From Chlamydomonas reinhardtii (taxonomy: Eukaryota; Chlorophyta; Chlorophyceae; Chlamydomonadales; Chlamydomonadaceae), in the NCBI RefSeq assembly GCF_000002595.2, contig NC_057004.1:7477888-7541887 (forward strand): a stretch of DNA of 64,000 nucleotides, in the 5' to 3' direction. Numbering within the stretch: the stretch's first letter is position 1; each line of letters opens with the position of its first letter. This document shows, one piece after another, positions 20,002 to 31,428 of this stretch. The notes under the pieces were generated by a model, which saw nothing but the letters and a program-made list of their open reading frames with translations, did no database searches and was not told the origin of the DNA. The position numbers and the translations under genes are program-made.

Positions 20002-23000
20002 ATGTCGAAAAGCAGCTGCTCACTTCTATCACGGAAGGGCATAGCGGGTGCGAGGGGGCACAAACTTTGCGTGGTCGCTCAGGCCGCTCCGTCAGGACCA
20101 GCAAGCTCGGCGCCAGGCCATACGAGTGAGCGTCGGCCCACGGAAAAGAGCTTGAAGAAGGGGCAGCAGGGCGATGTATCTTGCCGAGCTAACGTGCTGG
20201 TTCAAGCACCAGCCGAAACGCGGGTGGCAGCGACAGCGATGTTCGAGGCTGCAACCCTTCCGGCGCCCCGACCGAGCCCCACCACCAGCAAGCCGGCCGT
20301 CCCGCGGCCGCAGGCCCTTCCACTAGAGATTGTAGATGTTGCTGTTGTCGGTGCCGACATTGCGGGACTGGTAGCTGCGTTGGCGGCAACGAAGGCGAAC
20401 CCGCAGGCTCGCGTGACGGTGAGCGATTGGCAGGCCTCTGATACGATTATGTCCATTTCTGTTGTCGTGATGTTATTGGCACATGTGCGCTGCGGGTGTG
20501 GTGTCGCGCGACTTTTCGAGTTCTCCACGTACGCGAGCTCACACGACAAACGCGCGACGAGCAATCGACCTTGCGTCATTCCAATAGTATGGTGGCCTAG
20601 CTTCATAGCCATTGCAGCGCCATGCTGTCGCCGACTCGTCGCTGCCAGCGCGCCCTGCGCAACGTGCGTCAACTGCCCAAGGCACCAACTGTCAGTGCTG
20701 AGATCTCCCTTGCCTCCACGCACTTGCAGCTGTTCGACACGGCCTCGGAGCCACCCGCCGAGAATGACGGTGGCGTGTTGCTGTCCGTCAATGGCCTGCG
20801 TGCGCTCAAGGCCCTCGACGCCGGACTGTACGGCAGGTGGGTTGTACTAGCTACTAGGTCTTCCCAAGAGGTTCTCCAATATTGCAACAACAACGCGCCC
20901 ACCCCGCTCTTGTCACTTACGGCCACCGCGTCCTGCCGGCCACCGCCATCCAAATGCAGCATACGAACTGTCCCTTCTTTGTAATGTCGCAATCATACTA
21001 ACGCACGAGGACAAATGCATGCGCCGTTCTCTTGTGAAACGCAGGCTGGTGACGGAGCTGACCAGCAGCGTGCACGAGTCGTTGTTCTTCGACATGGAGG
21101 GCCAGCTGGTGCGCCGCACGCCGCTGGGGCAGCCCGCCGGAGGCGCCGCCGGAGGCGCCGCAGGCAGCAGCAGCCGCGGCCAGCGCATTACCTCGCGGCG
21201 CAAGACGGTCGTTGCGGCTGCCAACGCGGCGCGCGCCGCCGCGGAGCCTGACCCCACCTCGCCGCCGCTGCTGGTGGGACTGCACGAGCTGCGGGAGGCG
21301 CTGCTGGACGCGCTGCCGCCTGGTGAGTGATGAGCACGACTGGAATGTACAGCATGCTGCAGCTTAATGCATGGGCTCCTAGGGCGGGGCTTTGCTTCAT
21401 AGTAGACATGGTGGAGTAGGAAGAGGTCATCATGGGAGCGCTGCGTTGCCAGTTCGCTTTACAAGAGCTCCTTGTAACTTGCGCGGTTTGGTAATGGTCG
21501 GCAGCCAACTGGGGGGAGGGCGGTTTCCCTTCGGGCAGGAGATGGTTCCCTCCTGACCTGGGTGCTGGGCACCCTTGCTTGGTTGGACTGTCCCATCTTG
21601 TAATGTCGCATTCTTGTCACGCACAAACACAGAGGTGGAGGTTTTCGGCCGCCACCACTTGCGCGACATTGAGGCAGCTCCCTCAGGCGGCAGCAGCACG
21701 CTGCTGCACTTCGCGCTGTCGCCGTCGCCATCGGCGCCCGCGGTGCGCACCGTGCGCGCCAAGCTGGTCATCGGCGCCGACGGCCCCGGCTCCGCGGTCC
21801 GCAATCTGCAGGTGAGAGGGAAAAGCCAACAGCAGTCGCTTTCGGGAACCAGATTGAAGAAGGAGAGCCCAAGGAAGGAAACACGCAGGGCTGTGTATGC
21901 GGTGCGGTGCGACGCAGTGTGTGTTTGATGAGAAGCAAGCGGAAATTCACTAAGTATACGTCGATTTCAAACGCTAATGATGCTACGGCTTCGGTGCTCA
22001 TATGTTTCTCTCTTGCAGTTCGACACAGTCATGAGCACGGAGAGCAGCCCCGCCGCCGCCGACACCACCACCGCCACCAGCAGCCCCAGCGTCAGCGCCG
22101 CGCAACAGCAGGCGTCGCCCACGCCGGCTCCGCCGGCCCAGGCACAGCAGCAGGCCCCTGCACGCATCGTGTGGCGCGGCCGCTTCACGCTGCGCCCCCG
22201 CGACCCGGACTGTGCGCGCCTGCGCAACTTCACCACCGCCACCCGCACCTGGATCGACCTGCGTGCGGCGCCCGGCACGGAGCGCGTGGCGTGGCTGTCG
22301 CCCGCCGGGCCCAACACCTTCGTGTGGTCCGCCAGCTGCCCGGTGCAGCTGCTGGCGGGGCGGGGCCTGCCCGAGGCGGCGCCGCAGGGCGTGGCCGACT
22401 GGGGCAAGGGTGAGCGCTGCTACACAGCACATGTACAAGCACATGCCGCGGGATTGCGCAAGTAGGCTTGACCGCATTACTTAAAGACGCTGCTGGTAAG
22501 ACCGGCTCGCTCGCTCGCTCTTTACCGCGCTGCAGATTCGCCGTACTGGCGCTGCGTGGCCATGTTTGAGGACTTCCCGCAGGACTTCTTCAGCGCCATG
22601 CGAACCACGGCCGCCGCCGCCGTCGTGGAGGCCGCCGCGCCGCGCACTGCGCCGCCCGCCGCCACCGCGGCCGCCGCCGCCGCCCTGGCGGCGCCCTGGC
22701 AGTGGTTCTCCGGCGCGGCGGCGCTGGTGGGAGACGCAGTGTACGGCAGGGCAGGCGCCTCGCTTACGGTTGATGACGTGGCGAGTACGGCGCTGAACCT
22801 GGTGCTTGAGGACGCGGCGGTGCTGGGCGCGTGCGTACGGCAGCACGGCATGACGCAGCGCGCCATGGCTGAGTACGGCCGCATGCGCGCGTCGCGTGTG
22901 AGTGGCATGCTGGCGCTGCCGCTGACGTCACCCGAGCGCGTGCGGCTGCGGGATGCCGTGTTCCTGCCCCAACAACAACAGCAGCAGCAGCAGCAGCAGC

Positions 23001-24592
23001 AGACCATGCCGGCTCCGACGGCAGCGTCCGCTGCCGCGCCAGCTGTCGCTGCCGCGCCGACGGCTGCTCCCGCTGCCGTCGCGCCGGCTGTGCAGGCACC
23101 TGCGCCGGCTGCCCCCGCCGCGGTGGCAGCTCCGTCAGCGTCTCCCGCCGCCAATGTGCTAGTGGCGGTCGCCGATTCCGCCACTAACCGCGGCGTCGCC
23201 TCGCCGCCGGCCGTGCCGCAGCCGGCCATGACGGACCTGAGCCGGCCTTCCGGCGGCGCCTCCCGCACACCTCGCGGCAGCATCGACCTGCCCGCGCAGG
23301 AGCCCGGTGCCGCGCCGTCGTCTCCCATGTTCTCGCGCCCCTCGAACGGCGCCGGCCGCGCCGCTCCCGACGCCACGGCGGTTGCGGCTGCGGGCGCCGC
23401 CACACCCGTGCCGGCGACTGATGCCGCCGCCACAGTGGCCCCTGCCACCACCAGCGCCAGCGCGAGCGTGCCAGTGGCTGTGCCGGGGTACTCCGTGGCC
23501 ACGACGCCGGCTGCGGTGTGGGACGTGCTGCTGGGCCTGCGCCCAGCCACAGCCGCCACCGGCGCTGTCCCCTCTGCCGCCGACGCATCCGCGGCTGCCA
23601 CGGCGGGGGTCGCCGGCGATGCGGAAGCGGCGGCGCGGGCGTACTGCTCCCAGGGCACGCCGGCGGCGGTGTGGCAGGCACTACTGCTGTCGCCTGCCGC
23701 GGCGCACGACACGCTGGCCTCCCACCCGTACGATCCCTCCGAGTCGCCCTCGCTGGCGTGGATGGCGCTGTTGGGCCGCGCGCCCGCCGTGCCCAGCCCG
23801 GCGGCGGCCCGCGCCGCGCCCTCACCGCCCGGCTCGCCCGCCCGGCCTGCTGTCGCCGCCAGCCCGGTCGCGCAGCAGCCCGCCAGGGCCTCGGCCTCGG
23901 CAGCGGTGGGAACCAGCTTCATGCCGGCGGCTCCGGCGCCTGCTGTGCCTGCAGTGGACCCGAAGACGCTGCTACCCAAGCCCGTGCTGAAGAAGTCGCC
24001 CCCGGCACCACCCAGCTCTACGCCGGCGGCGCCTCAAGCCCCGTCCAGCTCCACTGCTCCTCAGCAGCCGGCGGGTGCGCCCGTCGGCACGTCTTTCAAA
24101 CCCGCCCCTGAAGCGCCTGCCCCTGCTGCCGCGGCGGCGCCTGCCGAGCAGCAGCAGCAGCAGCAACAGCCGGCTGCGCCGGCGGGTTCGGGCCGGACTC
24201 GCCGCTCCACGGCCGCTGACGGCAAGGCCCGCGGCTCCACGCGCCGAGAGCGCCGCCCCGCGCCGCCCGCCGCGCCGCACGCGGGCGGCAGCGGCCCGGC
24301 GCCGCGCGCGACCCGCGGCCAGGTGCGCGCGGTCAAGGCCGCTGCGGCGGCGGCGGGGGCTGCCAAGGCTGCCGTCAACATGACTGTGCATCTGGGTGCT
24401 GCGGCGGCGCTGGGCGGCGCTGTGGCCAGCGCGGCGCACGGCATGCCGGTGGACGCCGTGATGCACGTGACGCACGGCGCCGTGGCGCAGGTGGCGCAGG
24501 TGAGCGCGTTCTGGGACGAGCTGAACAGCCTGACACTGGCCTCCTCCAGCCTGAGCAGCATGGACGTCAGCGGCAGCGTCGACCTGGCGTAG
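20002..24592 (+). CDS. Plastid-targeted FAD-dependent monooxygenase-like protein with Ala/Pro-rich tail
   Basis: Six exons (20002-20418, 20730-20836, 21045-21322, 21633-21811, 22019-22409, 22536-24592) join in phase to give 1,142 aa. The N-terminus (MSKSSCSLLSRKG...CVVAQA) looks like a plastid transit peptide. The dinucleotide-binding strand is VDVAVVGADIAGLVAAL; the classical GxGxxG reads G117-A-D-I-A-G122, with Asp in place of the middle Gly. A group A flavin monooxygenase DG motif follows (LVIGADGPGSAVR), then a GD motif (ALVGDAVYG) with LNLVLEDAAVLGACV. This resembles kynurenine-monooxygenase or zeaxanthin-epoxidase relatives, but no substrate can be assigned. From about residue 600 the protein is Ala/Pro-rich, with a poly-Gln run (near 22972-23003), three (S/T)P-x-x-x-W-x-x-LL motifs, and two VGTSFxPA motifs. 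A candidate TGTAA lies at 25421-25425. Confidence 0.82.
22972..23003 (+). repeat. CAA/CAG run encoding poly-Gln
   Basis: This is a CAACAACAACAG(CAG)n tract in the last exon of the FAD gene. It encodes about 12 consecutive Gln and marks the border between the conserved enzyme and the low-complexity tail. Confidence 0.9.
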
Positions 24593-26505
24593 AGGGCTCC
24601 GGCAGTCTGGTGCCGGGCCGGCTGTGTGGTCTGGGTGGACCACCTAGGCTCACATGGCTGGCGAAGCAGAGAGCGCGAGGATGTGAGTTGTTGGGAGAGG
24701 GTGCGTGGAAGGGCGCCTCGGCCACTGCAGCCACGCACTCACGAGTGCGGAGCGGAGATTTGCAGGAGATGGAAAGAGGAGTAGGGGTGGAATCAAGAGG
24801 CGGGAGTTGCCAGTGGAGAGTGCACAATGCTACGAAGAGAAGAGAGGATCAGAGCACGTGCCAGCAGGAGCAATAGAGGAGGGTCATCCGCCAGTTTCAC
24901 TTCTGCGAGTGATGCGTGCATGTACGCCTGACTGCATAGAGGCAGCAGCTGAGGGGGGCGCGGCAACTCTCACTGCGAAGGAACACAGGCACGAATGCAC
25001 GTGTCTGCCGCTTGTACCATAAGACTGTTTCTTTGGTGTCTGTGCGGCACCGCACGTGAGTGCTCTGGCAGAAACGCAGAGTGCGGGCGGCTGGCACACC
25101 ATGTGGTGGCCGGACATTCTGCTCGTACATATAAAGCTGCTGGAGAGACGGGAGTCCCGAGCGAAGAGATGTACTACACAGCAAATGGTGGCTTTGCCAA
25201 GGATTGTTTGTCGTGAGGAAGGTGATTGCGAGCGGCGGTCTGCGAATTTGCGGATCCTGACGCAGGAACAGTTGGTGCCGTTGACAGGACATGATGCTCA
25301 AGAGAGATCCAGGAAACGAGATTTGCATGACAGGTCTGTCACCGACGTGGTTTGGGTGCAGGTGGATTTTGAGCTGCAGATGAGGAGAGGACCGGCTATT
25401 GCGTATCACGCGTACAACATTGTAAGTAGAGTCCAAGTAAGGGGGAGAGGATATTAAGCAGAGTTTGCGCAAGCATAGGCTTCAGGCGTGGCGCACACGA
25501 CGTGTATCGTTGCGTACGCGTGCACGTGCAGCATGTGCTGTCGTGCATCCGAAGGGGCAGTGTGCTGCTTGCGCCCCTGTTGATTTCGTAACGCGCACCG
25601 TACCAAAGGTAGGCTTTGCAGTATTAAGTGTTTGCATGCGCTTCAACGAGTGGCTTGGTCCGCGGTGCCACAATACAAACCACGGTGTGGATCTAGGGAG
25701 GTATAGAGCAACGGGAGGGCCGCAGCAAAGGTGTCCCCTGTGGGCATTTCGTCATTTGATCGTGCGTCGAACAACCTGGTTCAGTGGCTCCCTAAAGGTC
25801 ATGGGCAACAAGGACGGGTGCCGGTGGGAGAAGGCCTTGCTCTACTGTAATAACTTCTGCATGATCATCGACCTACATGTCTTCTAAGATGATGGTGGTG
25901 GGGTTACTTCTGGTACTGCCTTCTGCCGGTACTCTCTTTCAACAGCGCCAGCATGGTAGTTGCCAAGGAAGCGTGCGGACCGCGGTCCGCGGGCCTCTAA
26001 CTCTAGTCTCAGCAGTCAGGCACTACGCATTGCACACTACCGTGTTGCATGTACATGTGGCACTCACACTTGACGCCCAGCCCACGGTCATGGAGTCATG
26101 GAATGCCGGCGCGCGCGTCTACATCGTCTGTTCATGTTGTCCCTCCTTCTCACCACGGACTGATTTTGGCAACACCCATCGCTACACCTCTATGCGCCGC
26201 CTGCCCACCGTAGCCAGCGGGCCAGTACGCTAAATCCTACCCTCGTTGTCACACAGCCCTCAACATGCAACACACCACAAGACAATCTCTTCCTGGCGTC
26301 ATATGCGCTCGCATTCGCGTTAGAAAGCACTCGGCTCACACTCAAGTCGACAATCGCTTTCGCAAGGTCCCGTACCCATGCATGCACGTACAGCCCGCTG
26401 TTCCATTGCTGTGCAGTCCCACAATCCTGACAGCAGCCCTGGCTGCCGTACCGGCTCCAACTCTCAGCTCCTGATGCCCAATGCACGGCCCTCTGCTCCT
26501 GGGGC
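24593..26505. other. 1.9-kb region between convergent genes
   Basis: The FAD gene ends on the left and the G-patch gene ends on the right. No conserved protein is seen in six frames. A TGTAA at 25421-25425 would give the FAD mRNA a 3'UTR of about 830 nt, which is not unusual for volvocine algae. The rest is unassigned. Confidence 0.5.
25421..25425 (+). terminator. Candidate TGTAA poly(A) signal of the FAD gene
   Basis: TGTAAG lies about 830 nt past the stop at 24592, in a non-coding stretch. It is assigned by motif only. Confidence 0.35.
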
Positions 26506-29500
26506 TCATGCCTCACCGCCCGCTGCCACCAGCGTTACGTACTTGCCGTCCAGGGCCAGGCCGCTGTTGCTCTTGCGGATCTGCAGAAAACATCAATGAA
26601 AGGGAAATGCTTGATGAGCGAGTTAGCGAGTGAAAGCACGCACATGCTCATACCAGCATCCCATCGAATCGAGTGAAGCGCCCAAATGCCTCTTCGCCCC
26701 GGCGGCCCCGTTCCATAGCACATGGTGCCTTTGCATGCGCCACCACACACCCGCCCGCCTGCCTGTCCCGCGGTTCTCCACAGCTCCTCACCTTGCGCTC
26801 CAGCACCTCGCGCACGCTGTTCTCACACCACGGGCTGCCAGCCGTCGCGCCCGCAGCCGCATCCTCCGCGCCCGCCTCAGCCCCGGCCTTCTTGCTCTTC
26901 TTGTCCTTCTTGTCCTTCTTGCTGTGGTGGTGATGGCGGTGGTGGTGGTGCTTGCGGTGGTGCTCCTCCGCCGCCGCCACCAGCTCCTCCACCACCTTGC
27001 GCAGTTTCATTCGCCGCTCGGCCGACTGCAGTCGAGAACATGAGGCGCATCGGCAGTGTCTAAACGAGGCGTTCCTGCATCCTTTTGACGGACGGCTACT
27101 CCAGGAACAGGCGCACCCCAAGGCAGGATCCAGCCCCTCCCCTGCTTGGCCTCACGCCGCTCCCCGTCCCCTTGCCACCAACCCACCTTCTTCAGCACCG
27201 TCTTGGCGAGCTTCAGCCATTTGGGCGGCGGTGCAGCCCCGCCGTTTGCGCCCTCCGCCGCCTCTGCGGATGTGGCCGCGACGGTGCTCCCGGGCGTCTC
27301 ATCTGCTTCTGCTGCTGCCGCTGCCGTCTTCTGCCTTTTCGACTTCTTCACTTCCCCGCCGTCCTCAGCGTCTGCCTCGGCCTTGGCCTTCCTCCCCGAG
27401 CCCTTGCCCTCCTTGTCCTGCTTCTTATCCTTCTTGCCCTTCTTCTTCCCTGCAGCAGCCCCCTCGTTATGCGGCTGCTCCTGCGCCTCCTCCTCATCGT
27501 CGCCGAGCTGCTGCTTGCCGCCCTCCGCCGGGTCGCCGCCTTCTTGGTCGTTCTCCTCTCCAAATGTTTTCTTGGTGCCCTCCCACTTGGCGCCCACCTT
27601 GATCTCCGCCTTGCCCAGACCGCGCCGCCCCACGCGCTGGAAGTCGTGCGCCTGGGACCATTGCCATTGGAGTGACGTGGGGCAGGGCGCACAGGGAGGG
27701 CGTGTCGTCAGAAAAGGGCAGAGAAGCCCGAGCACGGCGGCTTACGGGCACCATCCATTTGGGCTGCTCGCAGCACGCCTGGACGCCCGGTCAAATCACA
27801 AACCTAGGTGGGCCACAGTGTCATTCGACCGTACCATGCCGATTCCTGCCCGCCCCCGCATCTGTTCCTACTTCGCCTGCCTCACCCGCTTGTACAGGGC
27901 TTCCTGGTCGTCCTCGCAGAAGCCCTTGCGCTGCCCCGCAGCCACCGCGGCCGCGCCACGCAGCGCCACCACGCCCGCCGCCGCGTCTGCGTCCTGCTTG
28001 GCGGCCGTGGCCTGCATGCGCGCCTCGCGCTCCGCCTCGTCCTCCAGGCTCTCCATCAGCCCCACGCTCACAAACATCTTGGCGCCCCACCAGCCCTCCG
28101 CCGGCGTGGGCTTGAAGGTGGCAAACTGCGGTGGCGCGTACACGGCCGTCAGTCTTAACGCGCAACACGTCAGTGCGGGCTTTAGTGGTGCAGACGGAGC
28201 AGCCGCCAGGTGGGGCTGAGCGCCCATCATCACCCGTAGCCGGCACTTTGGTGTCTCACCAACGCGTGCAACTGCTGGGCATGCTTAGGCGCTGACAGCC
28301 TGACAGCCTCGTCTGTGAACCATGCGCCCACAACGTAGCCTACTCACCATCTTCGCGCGTGCCTCCGCCGCGGCGTCGCTGCCCAACACAACCACAATCC
28401 GCTTCTTCGCCGCCGGTGCTTTGCCCGCCTCAGCCCCCGCGCCTGCTGCTGCTCCAGCGCCCTCTTTGCCCGCCTTCTTCTTGTCCTTCTTCTTGTCCTT
28501 CTTGCCCTCCGACCCCTTCGCGCCCTTCTTCTCGCCTTTTTTCCGCCGCCCCGCGCTGGCGTCCGAGTCTGAGCCACGCCCGCTGGTGCTCGGCCCGTCG
28601 CTGTCGCTGTCGCTGTCGCTGCTCGACGAGTCCGACGAGTCCGGTGCAGCCGCCCGCACCGGCGCCGCGGGCAACGGCGGTAGACCCAGCTTGGCACGCG
28701 CGCGGTTCGCCTCCTCCTGCTCCTGCGCCCGAATCCGGGCCATCTTTCCTGCGCGGCCACCCCACCTGCGCACATACCGCATGCACATAGCGCACACAGC
28801 GCAGCGCCGGACAGCATCATCCCAAGCTCAAGGCAACATGCCAGTACAGCTGGGCCTATGCTTCCGTGCGGCTGATCTACCGCAACACCTGTCTCTTGCA
28901 CGCGTCCATGGCGCTGCGCACGCGTGCACTGTCCTGGCCTACTTCAGCACGCAGACCCCGGTCCTCGTGCCACATGCCTCCCCCAGGCCTTTCCATCCCG
29001 TGCGCTTCCCACCTGCCCCAGGGGTCCTTCGCCAGCTCCGCAGCAATTTTGAGTTCATCCGCGCTGGCGCTCGCCAACGTGCCGTCCCGGTGCACAACCA
29101 CAGCGCCACCCTTGCCCTGCCGCGCACGCTTGCCGCCGCGGCGGCGGCCGCTGCTGTCACTGTCGCTGTCACTGCTGTCATCGCTGCTACTGGCGGACCC
29201 GTCACTGCTGCCACTACTGCTGCTGTTGCTGCTAGTCTCCTGCAGGCAAGATTCGGGGCCACTTAATGTCTGCCATGGACATGTGGGCCTTAGCCCATGC
29301 GGCTGTGATGCGGGCATCGTCCTGTCTTCGATTCTTCCTGGGCCGTAACCCCAGCCCCGCCAGCGGGCCCTACCCAGCACCCGCTCCCCGCTCCCCTCCA
29401 GGGCGGCTCACGTGGTTTATGTTCTGAATGGCCGAGTTGTACGCATCATCCCAGTACTTGCGATCCCAGTTCCAAGATGCGTCAGCGCCGACCTGCGGGG

Positions 29501-29857
29501 GAAGGGACGTGGGGCAGTCAGCGGTGCGGTGGGTGTGAAGCGGTGGACCCGTCACAGAGCTGGCTGGTTGACACTGGGGCAGCTGCTTTTACGGCATTGT
29601 TGTGATAGCGCCATACATGCTCACGGCCGCTCGGCACGCAAGCCCTGCGAAAACATCGGCGGCGGCGACGTGCAACTCACTCCGAGCACGTCTTTTTTCT
29701 CCTTGACCTCAATGGCCTCTTTCATGCCACTCTTGTCTTTTCCAAGACCCTGGCCTTTTTGCCAGCCCATTTGCTCCATCAGCCGCTGGCCCAGCCCTCC
29801 AAATGCCGTCGCCTTGTGCACGCCGACACCCGCCACATATCCTGGCGGGAGTTTCAT
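26506..29857 (-). CDS. G-patch domain nucleolar-type protein
   Basis: The ATG at 29857 opens an exon with a G-patch: AFGGLGQRLMEQMGWQKGQG then LGKDKSGMKEAIEV. G-patches bind and activate DEAH helicases in splicing or ribosome assembly. The next exon (ASWNWDRKYWDDAYNSAIQN) resembles the block after the G-patch in GPATCH4 and plant homologues. Then come a Ser/Asp-rich exon, a Lys-rich exon (KKDKKKDKKK), a conserved block (GWWGAKMFVSVGLMESLEDE and FCEDDQEALYKRV), and an exon with GRRGLGKAEIKVGAKWEGTK. The tail has a His run and KKDKKDKK, ending LALDGKYVTLVAAGGEA. About eight exons and 650 aa. The Lys-rich runs suggest nucleolar location. It is head to head with the DUF2061 gene. Confidence 0.85.
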
Positions 29858-30269
29858 GTTGATGGCCTGCTAAGAAAATACTAAACGCTTCAAATTGGAC
29901 GTTGGCAACTGAAAAGAAGGGTTTTCCTTGACGGCCGCGAGCGACTTATCTTCGGTAATATTTTGATGTTACTTATTTGCGCACAACATAAGCTTTACTG
30001 TGCCGCGGACCTCGTCGAAGGGTCCAGATGGCAAAATGCTTCTGAATATGCGCAACCAGCTCGTTAATAGAAATATTTGACTCGTCGATTTCACTGATGC
30101 GTGCCGCCAGTGTGTAGACTTAAGGACGGAGTTGTTTGCTGTGGGGCCAGATGGTGCGATGGTGCAGAAAAATCGTGTCGCTTCCAGCCACGGTAGAGAA
30201 GACTTTGGCCGCCTTCTGCTATTTAGAGAGGAAATTTGTATAGATTGCGATTGCTTGAGAGGTAGAACG
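29858..30269. promoter_or_regulatory. Shared 5' region of a divergent gene pair
   Basis: This 412-bp gap lies between the G-patch ATG (-) and the DUF2061 ATG (+). It is clearly more AT-rich than the flanking exons (for example around 29930-30000), consistent with a promoter. It must carry both 5'UTRs. Confidence 0.5.
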
Positions 30270-31428
30270 ATGCAGAACGTGTTGTTGCAGACCCGGTCTC
30301 TTGGGGCGGCATGCCCTCGCGTCGCTGGTTCGACACAAGCACGCCGGCTACGGCCAGTATGTGCGCTTTCACTAGACCGGTCAGGAGCTGATGGCTCTGG
30401 GCGAAAGCCCCGCAGCGTCGAGGTGGCAGCGAGCTCCGCCCTTAGTCTACAACAAGTCCAGCTGCAAGTCGCAGAATCGCTGGTAACCGAGGAGGCACAA
30501 TCAGCATATGACGCGGGCTATCAGGCAAGTCCTGCAACAGGGGTCTCTGCAGCTGCATACGGCTCCAAAGAGCGACGACTGCGCGCCAGGGTTCTGCGGC
30601 ACGAGCGGGCTCCGTTGTCTGCGGTGCGTACCTGCCTTGAACTCTAGCATGGAAATGATAATTCGCAGGCGGGGCTAGCGGCGGCACGGAAAGCCCAGGA
30701 GTCGAAAGCCGCGCCCGAAGCGCCCGCGCCGGTGAGCAGGGCGGGGTCGTTAAAGTGAACCGGTTGTCCCGCCGCATGGTCATTCTGTGCCAGTGACATG
30801 GATATGGCTTGATGCGCGTGGGCGCGTGATTTCTGGTGCAGGCCGCGCGCGAGTGTTGTTTGGAATGCGGTCTTACTCCGCCACTGCGCCGCTGCTCTAC
30901 GCAGGGTGTACAACCAGTGCAGGACAGCATGTTCCGCTCGCTTGTAAAAGCATTCTCCTGGCGCTTCTTCTCGACGGCCACGACGATTTTCCTTACACTC
31001 ACGTTCTTCAACGCGTCAGTAAGTGCTGCCGTCGTTCTCGTGTCTTTTCAATACGAAGCGCACTGGTGTGCAGGCCTCAGGTCGTCATAACAGCGACCGG
31101 CCCGCCGACTCGCAAAGATATGAAGCGGTCACTGGTCAGCGGTCATGTCACACGTCACCGGGGTGTACTTGCGCAGCGACTCGCGAATGCTAATGCAGCA
31201 GTGCGCCAGGTCGCGTTATGGGCAGTTAATCGCGCGGGGTAGCTGCGTCCGACGTCAGCGCCCGGGACCTCCAGCTGCTCACGGGCCTATGTAACCTCTG
31301 CTCTGACCTGCGCCCCTGCCGCCCCGCAGCTTGAAGACGCGCTGGAGATGGGCGCAGCGGAGTTCGTTTCCAAGTATGTGCTATTCCTGATCCACGAACG
31401 GCTCTGGATACTGGTCACGCTGTTCTGA
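30270..31428 (+). CDS. DUF2061 membrane protein, plastid-targeted
   Basis: Four exons (30270-30524, 30669-30731, 30923-31018, 31330-31428) give 170 aa. The N-terminus (MQNVLLQTRSLGAACPRVAG) is basic and Ser/Ala-rich, like a plastid transit peptide. The C-terminal half matches the DUF2061 pattern: FRSLVKAFSWRFFSTATTIF, LTLTFFNAS, then EFVSKYVLFLIHERLWILV. That means two hydrophobic segments with the R-S-L-x-K-x-x-S-W-R start and the Y-x-x-HERLW end typical of the family, whose members are small membrane proteins of unknown function in bacteria, algae and plants. Intron 1 uses a GC donor (CAG|GCAAGT) and reads in phase into GLAAARKAQ, so it is best explained as a GC-AG intron. Reading through would give an unrelated tail. 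Confidence 0.8.

Noticed and set aside
22522-23979. 485-aa open frame on the - strand opposite the FAD gene
   Set aside because: It is the mirror of an Ala/Pro-rich exon. The + strand carries the GD motif and continues through matched splice phases.
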